Shown: piece by piece, positions 35,123 to 49,400 of the stretch
How the letters are laid out: the number at the start of each line of letters is the position of its first letter
How positions within the stretch are numbered: position 1 is the first letter of the stretch
DNA from: Paramecium octaurelia
Taxonomy: Eukaryota; Ciliophora; Oligohymenophorea; Peniculida; Parameciidae
NCBI GenBank assembly: GCA_905182995.1
Contig: CAJJDP010000014.1
Location: 522,711-586,710 of the forward strand
Reading direction: 5' to 3'
Length of the DNA stretch: 64,000 nt
Made by a program: the position numbers and the translations under genes
The notes under the pieces: model-generated
Told to the model about the DNA's origin: nothing
Seen by the model: the letters and a program-made list of their open reading frames with translations, nothing else
Databases searched by the model: none

Positions 35123-36743
35123 ATGTTTTTACATTTATTTAAAAAATGTGGAGACAACATTGATGATAGCAATGTAAGCTCAAGACATTCATATAGGAAA
35201 CATCATTAATAAGTGATTCAATTCTCTTAATTATTGGATTATTGGTATTCAATGAGTTGCTGCTCCAAACCATTGCCACCAAAAAACTAAAATATCCCTA
35301 CTTAAAATATATCAATGACACTATTATAACTACATCCATTGGATTAATTACAGGATATATTTTAACCTTTTCTAAATCAGGAAAGGATATAACAACAACC
35401 ATGAAAATGGGATTTAGTTAATTATTCTTAATAATATTGCTACCGCCTATCTTGTTTGAAAGGTATTCAATCTTATAAATATAAGTGCTATTCACATGGA
35501 TTCGGTAACTTTTTTTGAACATTTTGGTACTATCAATATTTATGCAATTTTTGGCACAATAATATCAATGATAATAACTTCATTCTTCATCTTTATATGT
35601 GGTTTATTAGGTTTAGCAAAGGAACTGCAATTGTCTAAATGCTTTGCATTCGGAGCAATAATATCTTCAACAGATCCAGTTGCTGTTCTAAGTGCTTTCA
35701 AAAATATGAAATAATCAAAAATGCTCTACACTTTTATTTTTGGAGAAAGCATTCTAAATGATGCTGTTTCTTTAACATTATTTAAGTAACAAGAATATTT
35801 ATTGATATTAATAGTGCAGTTAATGAAATAATCAATTAAGAAACAAGTGATTTATTGAAAGTAATTAGTTAATTTCTATTAATATTCTTCCTTTCAATAG
35901 CTATAGGTTATGCTATGGGAATAATAAGTGCTTTTGTAATAAGATTTAAAAATCAAGCGATTGCTAATTTTGAGGCATCTTTGCTGTTATTATTACCCTG
36001 GATTACTTATCTCATTTCAGAAGCACTAGAAATGTCAGGAATAGTTAGTATTATGTTTTGTGGCATTTCAATGGCTAGATACACAATTCCCAATACAAAT
36101 GAGTTGTCTAAGAAAGAATTCACTAAATTCTATGAGATTATAGCTCATATCTTTGAAAATTCAGTGTTCATCTTTATTGGAATAGGAGTAATTGGTTTTA
36201 ATTTGCCATATAAAGAAACTGGATTTGGAATCGTAATATCTACTTTTCTAGCAATAAATCTTTCGAGATACTTCTTTGTTTTTGTAATTACAAAATTTGC
36301 AAATCAATTTCGCAGTATTCACACAATAAATGAATATTAAATGAATATGCTATGGTTTAGTGGATTAAGAGGAGCTATGGCATATGCCCTATCAATATAA
36401 ACAATCATACTCTATGGTCCAATAGGTGAAGTGCTCTTAACTATCTCTATTGCTATTATAATGATTAATGTACTAATAGACTATTATTTAGATCTATGTT
36501 TAAGGAGTAATGTTAGATCCAATACTCACAAAGTATAGTCAAAATCTTATAGAGAACTACGAGGTTGAGGAACAAGAAAAATCAAAAAACATCTTCAAAT
36601 AAATCAAAGAGGGAATCAGCTAAATTGATAATCTATTTATCCAGATTTGTCTTTCTGAAAATAATGATGAGGAAGTACCTTTATGTATAAATTATTTTTC
36701 TAAATTAGAAAATGGAATTTAAGGAGTTGAAGTTGATAATTGA
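35123..36743 (+). CDS. Na+/H+ exchanger (NHE/CPA1 family)
   Basis: Introns 35174-35196, 35463-35485, 35786-35814 and 36470-36491 leave 507 aa. The membrane domain (about 11 hydrophobic segments) shows the CPA1 signatures: LLPPILFER in the TM4 region, FGAIISSTDPVAVLSAFKN (the ND-equivalent TM5), FIFGESILNDAVSLTLF with the conserved Asn-Asp pair, and LRGAMAYALS with the Arg of TM11. This fits an electroneutral Na+/H+ exchanger for cell or vacuole pH. The cytosolic tail is only about 80 residues, much shorter than animal plasma-membrane NHEs, and resembles organellar NHEs. The start ATG lies before the first splice; MFLHLFKKCGDN precedes the first span. Confidence 0.92.
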
Positions 36744-36893
36744 ACATAAGATGTCAATCTTATTGTATGTACCTATATTATTATTTATTTTCAATTACAT
36801 TATTGTAAGTTTGTCTCATACTTTATTTTTTATAAATAATGATTCATGGTCCCAATTCTTAATTTTCTGGCGCTTTCACTATAGGCAAAAGAT

Positions 36894-38241
36894 ATGAATG
36901 TAATCTATGTTTTAATCTTAGGTGCCATATACCAAACCAATCCAAATCCTGGGTATCATATTTATTCACATTAGACCAAATCATTATTCAGTCAATCCCT
37001 TAGATAAACCAACGGGATATAAGTTTTCGAAATCTAACAGGAAACCTCTTTATTAAGCTAGTCTAGCCCCTGATCCTGGGACTTATGACTCTAAATTACA
37101 GGCAATTATTAGTATAACTTATTTAGGCAATCTTACCTCACACATCCTCAGTCAAATTCACTTAAGCAAAAGAGACATCTCCCAAAGAAACTGAAATTGG
37201 CCCAGGATCATATAATTTATCTGATTCAAAAAAAGCACCTGCATTTACTTTCTAAAGTAGATTTGATTCCATTGGAAATGAAATCATGAAGACTCCTGGT
37301 CCTGGAAATTATGAATTGGAGCAGAGTCATACTCAAAGACCTAAAAATAAAGGATTTTCTACTAGTTAAAGAACAAACATACTATTATCAAATCATCCAG
37401 GACCTGGTTCATATGAAATAGAAAAGCCAAAGTTTTAGACTAACATTAAGTATTCTATAGTTTTATGTAAAAAGATTTCCAAAATCTTAAAGGAGCATGG
37501 ATTGGAGTCAGATTGGGCCAGGTCCAGGAGCATTTGATCTTAATTTACCAAAATAATAAGGCATTACATTTGGAAGCAAAATAAATTAATAAATTGACAG
37601 AGCAAATGTTCCAGGACCAGGTAGTTATGACCCAGTTGTGTTGGATGGAAAATTTAAAAGTATTTATGGAGCAAAGTAATTAAATTGTTAATTTCAAGAA
37701 TAGGGAAGTCGAAGAGAAGTAGTTAAAACTTTTCAAAACTTGGTCCATCTCCACTTGATTATGATGTTTCTAATTATAAGTATCCTACTAGACATGCAAG
37801 GTTTTGACTTTGATCTATAAATAATTTTAGCTTCAATAAGGCAATGAGACCATCAATAATATCAACAGAAAGAACGCCAGGGCCAGGATCATACAAAATT
37901 GATTCACAACTAAGAAGGAATGGGGCAATAATTCCAAAAGCTCCTAAGGATCAAATAAATTTAGAAAATTTACCAGTTATGATTTAAGCTTATAGTAGGG
38001 ACCTGGAAAATATAATCCCAATGATTCAATGATCTCTAATAAAGGACCTAGTTATCATATTGCAAAAAAATATGATAAACCTCAAGAGTTAAGTTTACTG
38101 GGACCTGGCAGATATAATATTATAAGAGATATTAATGATGGACCAAAATACACATTTCCTACTCTTGAAAAAAGTATGGAGAAAAAATCAATAGATCTAA
38201 ATCAGTAAGAATCTAACTAAAAATAGATCACATTGTTATGA
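36894..38241 (+). CDS. SHIPPO-repeat ciliary protein 2
   Basis: Several 20-30-nt introns interrupt it; I am sure of the first (22 nt near 36950) and of one near 37801-37830, but not of all joins. Repeats are plain: DPGTYDSKL, IGPGSYNLSDS, TPGPGNYELEQS, HPGPGSYEIEKP, IGPGPGAFDLN, VPGPGSYDPV, TPGPGSYKIDS, GPGKYNPND, LGPGRYNI. The ends are ATG 36894 and TGA 38239. Such proteins bind doublet or cortical microtubules. It differs from SHIPPO protein 1 in having repeats through almost its whole length, without the long helical N-terminus. The start is less certain than the stop. Confidence 0.75.
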
Positions 38242-38635
38242 AATACAGTAAACAATAGGATACATTCCTTAATATGTTCTTCATAGTTGAGTTATATTAT
38301 ATTATATCAATTATATTCAAATTACAATTATCTATTGAAAACTATCAAACTTTTATGGACAATGTTCCAAATTAATAAAAAATGAATGACATTAAATTTT
38401 TTCATTTTATTGAATTTAACATACAAAATCAATTTTTTTAACTGATGCGAACAAATTGAAACCTTTAGCAATTTAGGAAAGTGAATCTCTCTATAAATTA
38501 CGTAACCAAAAACCTAAAATTCTCATATTTGTTCTATTAATGTATGTTATAAAAATAATATTCTAAAGTGGCCAAAGAATTGTTAAAGTCACAATACATT
38601 AATTTATTGATTAATATAATAAATATATAAATTTA
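38242..38635. other. Intergenic AT-rich DNA
   Basis: 394 nt without a supported gene or motif. Confidence 0.4.
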
Positions 38636-40220
38636 ATGATTACTAACACGAATGGGATTGCTGAATCTATTTATCACTATATTTGGTTAAAGGATGATTC
38701 TTTAATCAAAGAGTCGTTCCAGTTGAGATTGCCAGATACAATTATATTTAAGAATGGAATGCCATAAGTGTGGTATTTTACAAATTAATAAGGAGAAATC
38801 CTCATGAAGAAGAATGATTGTCGTAAACCTGAAAATATCATCAACTATTTTTGTAATAATAGCAAATAAAATGGATAAGTTATTGCATATTATATTTACA
38901 ATAGCAAATACAATGTTAAGGATCCAATCAATGATCCTCATGAGATTTAAAAATCTAAACAATTTGATGTAAATGAGAAAATCTGCATTTATTATTTGAC
39001 AAAAGAGACGTTTCCATAATTTATAAAAAATAATAATAAGGCCCCTGAGGGAATACTTTAGAAATTTATTGATCCTATTGCAAATCATGAATAGTTAATA
39101 TAAGCTATTTGGAGTCCTTCTGTTTGCATTCTTTCAAAAAAGTAAAACCATAGAGACCTCTATGACATGCAAATTGATCCTTATGGTAAATACTCGTCCT
39201 ATTCAAACCTTAGAGAGATGTGCAACATTTGATGGGTGTGAAGCATATTCGAAGGTGATTCCTCTGAGAGGCAAACAGATTTCTCAAGAAATCAGAAAGT
39301 AGTGTTAGATGATCATCCAAAAATTGACCAATTTAAGTTATGGGTAAACTAATATATCTAGAGTGGTAATGTACTTTAAACCAGACAAGTAGAATCACGT
39401 TTGGTTTTTATATTGCACATCTATTCGATTGTAAGGAGAATCTGATGAACAAATTTAGCAATATAAATCTATTTGGGGTAACTCAAATATCAAAAAGAAT
39501 AATACACCAATATCTTTCAATACTAATTTCAGACGACCACATTAAATTAAAAATGTGTTAACTGTTAATACTATGCATCCAGTTACTCTAATTAAAAATA
39601 TAGAGTGTGTTGAATGTGGATCACTCTGTTAAAAAGATGATCTCTATCATTTGGCTTATGAATTTATAATTAAACATTTTGAGATGAATCCCAATACTAA
39701 TCCAATCATTAATGATAACATCTTAGTTCTTAAACCAAAATCCTTTGTTGTAAGTCAAGATCACATTAGAGACATACATTCTCATATACCTCCACTTATT
39801 ATTAAGCTCTATCCCTAAATCACTGTAACACTTTATGAATAGATGAAAGTTAATGATGCCTTCTTAATCAAAACTATACTAGTTTGTGAATCCTGCTTTC
39901 TGAAATACAGTTCTTCAAACTCAACATTGTCTGGCTCAAGTTAGAGAGTAGCAAAGCAAAAGACGATGTCAGTAAGATTGAAGAGTGCCAGCATATTACA
40001 GAGGAAACCAGAAATCAAGGAATATCTATTTTAATAAAATTTAGATCTCATTCAATAAAGAAAAGAAGCCTTTTTTAAATCAAATAGCAACAAGCAATCA
40101 TTTAATAGTAACTCTTAATTCTCTACTGCATTAAATACTCATTCAGCCTCTCATAAATATAAGTTGTCACTAGAAAGCAATTTCGATTAAATTAGTTTTT
40201 AATTAAATACTGCTAGATGA
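38636..40220 (+). CDS. Uncharacterised 518-aa protein with CxxC pairs
   Basis: One 28-nt intron (39186-39213) gives 518 aa. The N-terminal 180 residues look folded (SIYHYIWLKDDSLIKESFQL). In the middle are two Cys pairs, IECVECGSLCQKDDLYHLAY and TILVCESCFLKYSSS, spaced by about 110 residues, which may together bind one zinc. The C-terminal 100 residues are Ser/Gln/Lys-rich and disordered. I recognise no family. The last 204 nt (from 40017) belong to the sequence that appears twice in this window. Confidence 0.7.
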
Positions 40221-40611
40221 TATTATAATTATAATAACATTAATAATATCACTTATAATTATATGATTTCTTAATTTTAGTATGTGAGTTTAGGTTCTTG
40301 TAATTGTTTTGAATATAGAAATTTTCTTAAAGTTTAATTATTCTATATACATTATATTTATAATTTAGAATAAATTGTATATTGACATTAAATTATTTCA
40401 AAAAAAAGAAACAATTTAGGACAATGGTAACTTGTGTATTCCTATTTGTAAATTCAGTTCTTTAATAATCAGAGTACTCAAGTGTTTGATTAATATATTT
40501 TAAATATTACGTGATCAAATAATAGCTATTTATTAATTAATTGGTCATATAAACATATTAAATAGAGAAAAATGGCTTTGAATAAATAAATATAATTATA
40601 ATATAGCTACA
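40221..40611. other. Intergenic (first copy of the duplicated unit)
   Basis: 391 nt of AT-rich DNA between two co-directional genes; no motif seen. The same sequence recurs at 41557-41947. Confidence 0.5.
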
Positions 40612-41351
40612 ATGTCAGCAGAGAGCATTGAAAGACAGAAATTTGCTAAATTTAATGAAGAATAAGTTCTTGATAATCAAGATTAGTCTACGACAACTTA
40701 GTTTAAATAAAGTAGCAATGCTCTTTCCACAACTTCTGCTTTCACTGAAAACAATTGTAAGATCAAACCAATTAAAACTTAAAGTATTTTTAAAATATAT
40801 CTAATTAGGAAGTCTCTTGACTCTAACCCCGTAAATCAGTTAAAGGAGAGGTTCTCAATCTTTGGCAGACCATACTATGAGAAATGACGATGGCGTACAT
40901 ATATTTTTCAAATATTAGCAATTTGCATAAAACCATTATGATAAAAAATGTCTCTATATGATATATTGGTATGATTCCAATATTGATCATAAATATGAGA
41001 TCCCAATCAAAACTAATAACTTTTAAATCACAATTGGAGATCTCATTTAACTAGCGATAGCTTAATTTAATGATTAAAATGAATATTTACAAACTCCATT
41101 TTCATCAGATGTAAATAATTAATATTTGTATGAATTGTACATTCCAAAAAAGAAAAAAGGAACTCCTAATGAAGATTTTCCATGTAATTGTTCATTCAAA
41201 TTTTAGCCTTTGCCAATTCAACCATGCTATCCTAAACAAATCAAACAGAGTTCTCTCTTAAAGCTACTCAAAAACAATCGAAATATTCAACTAGCCTTTC
41301 CAATTCCAAGCACTCTTCTGCAATCAAGCAAAATGAAAAATAAGGAGTAGG
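40612..41351 (+). CDS. 5' part of the uncharacterised gene, cut at the N (artefactual copy)
   Basis: Identical to the first 740 nt of the complete gene at 41948-42766, ending where the N interrupts it. It should be treated as the same locus rather than a second gene. Confidence 0.6.
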
Positions 41352-41352
41352 N

Positions 41353-41556
41353 AAGGAATATCTATTTTAATAAAATTTAGATCTCATTCAATAAAGAAAA
41401 GAAGCCTTTTTTAAATCAAATAGCAACAAGCAATCATTTAATAGTAACTCTTAATTCTCTACTGCATTAAATACTCATTCAGCCTCTCATAAATATAAGT
41501 TGTCACTAGAAAGCAATTTCGATTAAATTAGTTTTTAATTAAATACTGCTAGATGA
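41353..41556 (+). pseudogene. Duplicate 3' fragment of the CxxC-pair gene (artefactual copy)
   Basis: Repeats the last 204 nt of the gene at 38636-40220, starting in the middle of a codon and without any upstream part. Explained by the contig overlap. Confidence 0.6.
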
Positions 41557-41947
41557 TATTATAATTATAATAACATTAATAATATCACTTATAATTATAT
41601 GATTTCTTAATTTTAGTATGTGAGTTTAGGTTCTTGTAATTGTTTTGAATATAGAAATTTTCTTAAAGTTTAATTATTCTATATACATTATATTTATAAT
41701 TTAGAATAAATTGTATATTGACATTAAATTATTTCAAAAAAAAGAAACAATTTAGGACAATGGTAACTTGTGTATTCCTATTTGTAAATTCAGTTCTTTA
41801 ATAATCAGAGTACTCAAGTGTTTGATTAATATATTTTAAATATTACGTGATCAAATAATAGCTATTTATTAATTAATTGGTCATATAAACATATTAAATA
41901 GAGAAAAATGGCTTTGAATAAATAAATATAATTATAATATAGCTACA

Positions 41948-42766
41948 ATGTCAGCAGAGAGCATTGAAAGACAGAAATTTGCTAAATTTAATGAAGAATA
42001 AGTTCTTGATAATCAAGATTAGTCTACGACAACTTAGTTTAAATAAAGTAGCAATGCTCTTTCCACAACTTCTGCTTTCACTGAAAACAATTGTAAGATC
42101 AAACCAATTAAAACTTAAAGTATTTTTAAAATATATCTAATTAGGAAGTCTCTTGACTCTAACCCCGTAAATCAGTTAAAGGAGAGGTTCTCAATCTTTG
42201 GCAGACCATACTATGAGAAATGACGATGGCGTACATATATTTTTCAAATATTAGCAATTTGCATAAAACCATTATGATAAAAAATGTCTCTATATGATAT
42301 ATTGGTATGATTCCAATATTGATCATAAATATGAGATCCCAATCAAAACTAATAACTTTTAAATCACAATTGGAGATCTCATTTAACTAGCGATAGCTTA
42401 ATTTAATGATTAAAATGAATATTTACAAACTCCATTTTCATCAGATGTAAATAATTAATATTTGTATGAATTGTACATTCCAAAAAAGAAAAAAGGAACT
42501 CCTAATGAAGATTTTCCATGTAATTGTTCATTCAAATTTTAGCCTTTGCCAATTCAACCATGCTATCCTAAACAAATCAAACAGAGTTCTCTCTTAAAGC
42601 TACTCAAAAACAATCGAAATATTCAACTAGCCTTTCCAATTCCAAGCACTCTTCTGCAATCAAGCAAAATGAAAAATAAGGAGTAGGTTCTAAGAATTCT
42701 AGTTCAAAAAAGAAAAACCTATTTCAAAAGCTATTTTTTTGCTGTCATTAAACAGAAGAGTATTGA
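41948..42766 (+). CDS. Uncharacterised 256-aa protein with basic Ser-rich tail
   Basis: Two introns (25 and 23 nt) leave 257 codons exactly. A Gln/Ser/Thr-rich N-terminus with an RRGSQS site is followed by a folded-looking part (HIFFKYQQFAQNHYDKKCL, MIYWYDSN, FQITIGDLIQLAIAQFND) that could be a ubiquitin-like or RBD-like beta-grasp fold. The C-terminus is basic and ends KKKNLFQKLFFCCHQTEEY; the paired Cys after a basic hydrophobic stretch would suit palmitoylation. No family is assigned. An upstream ATG in the 5' region (GCTTTG context) gives only a short frame, so I start at 41948. Confidence 0.65.
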
Positions 42767-43478
42767 AATGTTTCGAAGGATAACTGTTTAATGCTTATAA
42801 TATTTAACAAATTAATAAGAATTCATCAATTTGAGTTTTTAAATCTCTATGTTTAATAGTCTCTATTGATTTACTTGATTCCTTCTGATGATTTCTTTAA
42901 TAGTTTTATTTATTTTATTTTTATTACATGTTTAAAATATACTTTAATTCAAAATTTAAATCGAAGCGATCTAAAAATATTATTATTTATCTCCATAAAA
43001 TGGAATAGCTGACCTATTTAAGACAGAAAATGAAGAGCTCACTGTATTAATATGGTATTTCATTAAATACATATATTTTTCATATTCAGATGAAAAATAT
43101 AGAATTTTATCCATGTATTAAATCTCTGTAATTTTAATAATCTCATTATTGGTATAAAAATTGATTATATATTTTATTTTATTAGTTTAAGTTTAAGTTA
43201 ATTTTTCATTTAATATATCTTTAATTTGAGTCATTTTTCAATAATTCGATAATTTTTATGAAGTATATCAATGATAATTGTTACCTTATCATGCAATAAT
43301 TAATTCCAGAACCTTTCAATAAATGTTAAATACTAATTTTATTTATTTATTAAATTTTCACATAACCAGTTCTAATGATTTATTAACAACACTGAATTAT
43401 TAAAATGAAGGCAACGATTCACTTCATTTATAATCTCAGTATTGAAAATTATATTTAAATATTTTATTAAAATAATAA
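42767..43478. other. Intergenic, upstream of the dynein heavy chain
   Basis: 712 nt, the longest gap without a plausible gene in the window. Very AT-rich, with many TTTA/ATTT runs. I see no open frame, repeat or RNA that I can support. Confidence 0.45.
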
Positions 43479-46400
43479 ATGAATCAGAGTTTCAGATCAC
43501 CTTAAAGAAAATTGGACGGTATTAACTAATAATAATTTAAAAGGGCCAATAGTTAAATTAAGAATGAAAAAAATACTTGATATTAGCAAAATACGAAAAG
43601 AGGAAGAATAATTTTAATGCATGTTAGATTCATATGAAATAGATTAAAGGTATCATGAAAGCTAATTAAAGTGTTTCCTTTTAGGACAGAACCTTTTATA
43701 ACAGAACTTTCAGATCTACTTCAAGAAGCATTAAAAAAATAGACGATAAAAAAATCTCTGAAGAATATACTTTGTATGGCTTTTCTCGAATTAAAACTGA
43801 TAGAACACCTTTATTATTGATGAGTAGAAAATAAAAACGAATTCAACCTACAAATGATGAGGATAAGGATGTTAGCAATTAAGAATGGTTTGAAAAATGC
43901 AAGAGAATGAACCCACCTTAAGCCAAAGCTTAATTTTATGATAAAGTTACTAAGTAAAATATACTTTAAAATAAGTTCATACATATGGTATGATGTTACA
44001 GTCTTGGACTATGTCTAAGAGACAAAAAAATTCTCGGTTTAAAAATACCCAGATGGATAAACAAAAAATGTTACCAGATTGTCTATTTAGTTTTATAATT
44101 AAAATTAAGAACTTTTTTAATAAGCTCAAAAAGAAAAGTAATTAAAAATATCAATATAGAATCCAATTTCGATCATTAAAAAAAATTGAACTGAAAAAAA
44201 TTCAAGATATAATAAATGTTAATGATGTGGAAGTTAATAAACTCCCAGATCCTTTGAGGTTTAGATTCATTAGAAGATTTTATTAAAATGATCGTTATGG
44301 ATTACTATCAAAGCTTTTAGAAGAAGTTAATTAAATTTATACTTTCGATATGAAAAAATGTGTATTTTACAAGGATTTGTAGAAATACAAATAAGTTTAT
44401 TGCCCTTTGCCAAAGTTTTAATTTTACTAGAAGAATTAATAATAAATTGAAAATAACTAATCATTTATGTAATAAATAACAGTATAAGTCTGGTAAGTAA
44501 TGAATTCTAGGTGTTTAAAGTTCAATTTTTAAATTATTGATTTAAATGAGCTATAATTACCAGTTCTCAATACTGTTTTCTTGGATTATTGTTAGAAAAA
44601 TATCAAAAATTATATCTATTAAATTAATTTGCAACGAAAGTACAAAAAATCAGAAATTTAAGATGTCTTATAAAAAAAGTATAATTTCTTAGGCAAAGAT
44701 TAAAATGCTCATCAGTAAAGTCCTTTGCATAGAATTTTACGAAGACTTGATTTAGTTTATGCAGATTTTTTAAAACATCAATTACTAATCAACACAGAAG
44801 CTATTCTCAATATTTATAAGAAATTTATACTAAAACCTAATGATTATTATTATGTCAATACATCTACCTTTTTGGTGTTGGAGCTACACGTTAAGATATT
44901 AAAATAAACAAAGCCAAAAAAGTAAGTAGTGAAAAAGATGGAAAGATTAACTAAACAATCATTTAGAGAGAAAGAATAGGAAATACAAAAGGAGGAGATT
45001 GAGTATGATGAAGAAATTACTATAAACTTATCTGAATCTGAAGTTATTGAACTTTTGACATTCCCTTAATAATAATTAATAGAATAAGTCAGTAAAGTCA
45101 ATAAAATGGAAGGTGATATTATGACATTACTATTGCTAAAAAATGAATTAATTTTAACACTAGAGGATATAGAATATTAGAAATAATAGATAGAACCAAC
45201 TACAGAGTTTATAAAGTTGGAGTATAGTAAATGTGAACAAGAGCTCATCAAATTTAAAAAATTTGAATTTATTTTGAAGAAATTCAGAAGCACTGAGGTA
45301 AATGAGCTCTTAGGGATACATACCAAAAGAGTTCCACTTTCTTAATTAAATTTTGATGATATAGATGAAAAGATTAAAAGTTTAGAATAGGCTAAAAAGG
45401 AAATAATCAACATTTCTTTTGATTCACTAAAACTGGGTTTATTCACTTTGAAATTAAAAGGAATCAAAGAATTTCTCATTAACAAAGCTGAAGAATAAAA
45501 GAAAATGATATTGAATAGAATTCACGAAGTTATTTTATTCAATATAAAAAACATAGGAGAATAATATGAAGAAGCCTACAAGAAAGGATCACACATACCT
45601 GACACAGAATAAGAATTAATAGACTTGAAATTGATGCTCGATGAAATTAATGTGTAGTTTGGGAAGTTGCGTTTCGAAATTAGTTAAATGTAAGACTTAA
45701 TAATTTAAATTTAGCATGAAGTATGTTAATATATTTGAAGATAATTATTTTGAATATGATAACAAAATAATTGAATCATATTACCATCTCTTATATAAAC
45801 CTAAGGATATTACTCAAATAATACATTCAAATAAGGATATAATTTAAATTAAAGAGAAGGACTTTTTAAAACGTTTAAAATAAGATGAATAAGACTTCAA
45901 AGAAACCATGTATGAGATAGCAGAACTATTTAATTAAATTAAATAATTTAATGATTATACTTAAATTAAGACTTATCTTCCTTAAGTTAATTAATTAACT
46001 AGATCATTCAATTATGCAAAAGACTAAATCAGCAGTTTTAATATTCGCTAATAAATGCTATCGATGCAATTAACTAATTAGGCTGAATTAGATAACATAA
46101 TATTTTAGTTCAAGCCCTATGAAAAGTTGTGGACTTTAGTGGTATTCATCTCCAGCATATGCATTAGAGCAAATTTGAGTCCCAAAAGGAAAAATGGATT
46201 AGCGGATCTTTCAAGTCATTGAACTATTAGGATATGATTTGGAAGATAAATTAGTTTGCAAGCGAGATAGGATCCATGAGTGCCAATTTTGAGGGGGAGA
46301 ATGAAAATCTAATAAATTTATTAAAAGGATTTCGGAAAGCTTTGGATTCTCTGAAGGACATCTTATGGGTAGTGGAGGCCTTGGCAATTGAGGCATTTAC

Positions 46401-49400
46401 AAAAAAACCTTAATTTTGGAGAGAATTATTTAGAGAGTGCAAGATTAGTAATTTTGATCCAAAAGATGATTTTCCATTTTATGTTTTGTTAAACAGAGGA
46501 ATTTTGAATTATAAGGAATAAGTGATTTAAATATCAATTAGAGCAGAGAAAGGATGGAATATTGAGAAAAGATTATAAGAGATGCAGGAAAAGTTATGTT
46601 AAGTCCTATTAGAAGTGAGTCCCTATAGAGAAACTTATATTTTTAAAAACTTAGATGAAGTATAAGTAATTTTGGATGAATAATTCAGTGTATTGACAAT
46701 TCTAAAAGCTTAACCTCATATTAAGTTATCCGTCGGTTAAGCCAATCAATTGGAATATAAAATATTATTAGTATAAGATACTTTAGATTTTGGAATGAAA
46801 TGCCAAAAATAATGGATGTATCTAGATCCAATCTTTTCAAGTGAAGATATTTAAACAAAACTAGTAGATGAGACTAGGAGTTTTAAATTAGTGGATCAAG
46901 CATTTAGAAATTGCATGAAGGAATTTAAGAAGGAACCCATTTTATGGGAATGTGTTGATAGTGATAAAATGAAAGTTGATTTTAGTAATGGAGTTTTGTT
47001 GCTAGATTAAATCTAAAAGAGTTTAACAATATATTTAGAGTAGAAGAGAATTGTTTTTCCAAGATTTTATTTTGTTTCAGATGAAGAACTAGTCCAGATT
47101 CTATCTTAGACCAAAGATCCAACTCAAATATAGAATCATATTTACAAATGTTTTGAAGCTATGCATAAATTATAGTTCACTGCAAACAATGCCATTACTG
47201 GATTTCAATCTACTTAGGAGGAGAAGATTTAATTATTCAAAGATGTTAAAGTAATGGAAGGCTCTAGAAAAGGAAATGTTGAATTATGGTTGTTAGATCT
47301 ATAGAGTGAGATGAGAACAGCTATCAAAAATTATTCTTATTAAACTTTGATTGATTTGATATCAACCAAATAGGAATTTATTGCAAAGTGGCCTGCTTAA
47401 TGCATCTTATTGGCAAATCATATAAGATGGACTCGAAATACGGAATCAGCTATCAGAGGTTAACAGAAACTTAATTTGGGAATATTTTGTGAATAATTAA
47501 ATAAAGAGTTGCATGAAACTGTATAATTGGTGAGAAAAGAGAATAGAATTATTCCTAAAACTATTCTAGAAGCCATGGTTGTCATGGAAGTGCATGCTAA
47601 AGATATAGTACAGTCCTTATATAAATAAAATGTCTAAACTATTTTTGAATTTGCATGGATTTCATAATTAAGATATTACAATGAAGATAATAAGAATGTT
47701 TCAGCCAGAATGATAAATGTGTCTGTTTAATATGGATTTGAGTATTTAGGAAAGGTAACCAGATTAGTAATGACATCATTAACAGATAGATGTCAAAGGA
47801 CACTATTGGAAGCATTACATATGAATTATGGGGGAGCCCCTGAAGGTCCAGCAGGTACAGGAAAATCAGAGACAGTTAAAGATTTGGCTAAAGCAGTTGG
47901 AATGCCTTGTATAGTGTTTAATTGTTCAGATGGTTTAAATTATATTGCTATGGGTAAATTTTTTAAAGGTCTAGCTTCTTCTGGATCATGGTGTTGTTTT
48001 GATGAATTCAATCGTATTGATGCTGAGGTTTTATCTGTAGTTGCCTAATAGATATACACAATCTAAAAAGCTATTAAAGAGGAAAGGACTAATTTTATTT
48101 TTGAAGGTGAACATGTTCAATTAATTAAAACATGTGCTATAAATGTCACTATGAATCCTGGATATGCAGGAAGAACTGAATTACCAGATAACTTAAAAAT
48201 TTTATTTAGACCTTGTGCTATGATGGTACCTGATTATGCAATGATAGCTGAGATATATTTATATAGTATTGGTTTTTAGAAAGCAAGAGAATTAAGCAGT
48301 AAAATAGTGACATGTCTAAAACTATGCAATGAATAATTATCTAGTTAGGAGCATTATGATTTCGGTATGAGAACTTTGAAAGCCGTCTTAAATTCTGCCA
48401 AATCTATGTTTAATGAAATTGAGGAGGAAATATGTTTAAATGCTTTGATCAATGTTAATAAACCTAAATTCACTGATAGTGATCTTATGTTGTTTATGGC
48501 CATAACATAGGATTTATTCCCAGGAATTTAACTAGCTGAAGGAGAAGAATTATCAAATTTGTATGATGGATGTTAAGAGTTGGACTTATAAATGGATGCA
48601 GAATTCATTGAAAAATGCATTTAATTAAACAATAACATCAATGTCAGAAATGGAGTTATGTGTATTGGGTAAGCCTGTGCTGGAAAGACTTCAGTTTTAT
48701 AAACACTCAGTAAGAGTTAAGATGCTCTTATTTTGAAATTAAATCCTAAATCCATAACAAGTGATTAACTCTATGGAAAACTAGACCCTGAAACAAAATA
48801 GTGGTCAGATGGAGTTGCACCTATATTAATAAGAGATAACATTGATAAACGTTAAAAGGTTTGGATAATGTTTGACGGCCCTGTAGATTCTATTTGGATT
48901 GAAAATTTGAACACTGTTTTGGATGATAATAAAAAGTTATGTTTAACTTCTGGTGAAATTTTAAAAATACCAGATACAATGTGTATGCTTTTTGAAATAG
49001 AAGACTTAAAGGCTGCTTCTCCAGCAACAGTATCAAGATGTGGAATGGTATATTTTTTACCCGTAAATTGGTATCTAATAGTTCAATCTATCTAATTACC
49101 TAAAGGATTTGATAAAGATTACACAATTAGAAGAATTAGATTGTAAGATATGATTAATATTTTTATAGTTTTTTAGATAACACAATAGCTTGGGTTAAGT
49201 CTAAACATCATGTTTTTATTCTTTATGATTCCATTAATATATTGACATGCAGTTTCCTTAGGTTGTTATCCAAGTACCTAACTGAAGATTTAGTTTAAAA
49301 AAATAATGATAATATCATTATATTTTGTTTAATTTGGTCCTTTGGAGCAGCTATGGATGAATAAATTAGACCATAATTTAATTTGTTTTTGAATAATTTA

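Larger units (their letters stand above)
40017..42687 (+). repeat. 1,335-nt identical direct duplication joined by one N
   Basis: Positions 40017-41351 are repeated at 41353-42687, offset 1,336. Read side by side I found no difference. The single ambiguous base at 41352 sits exactly at the join. The unit begins in the middle of one gene and ends in the middle of the next. This is what results when two contigs with an unmerged end overlap are joined, so one copy is probably not real. Confidence 0.92.

Noticed and set aside
38702..39088. 128-aa minus-strand open frame
   Set aside because: Runs antisense to a spliced 518-aa gene and has only Ile/Leu/Phe-rich composition without a family match.
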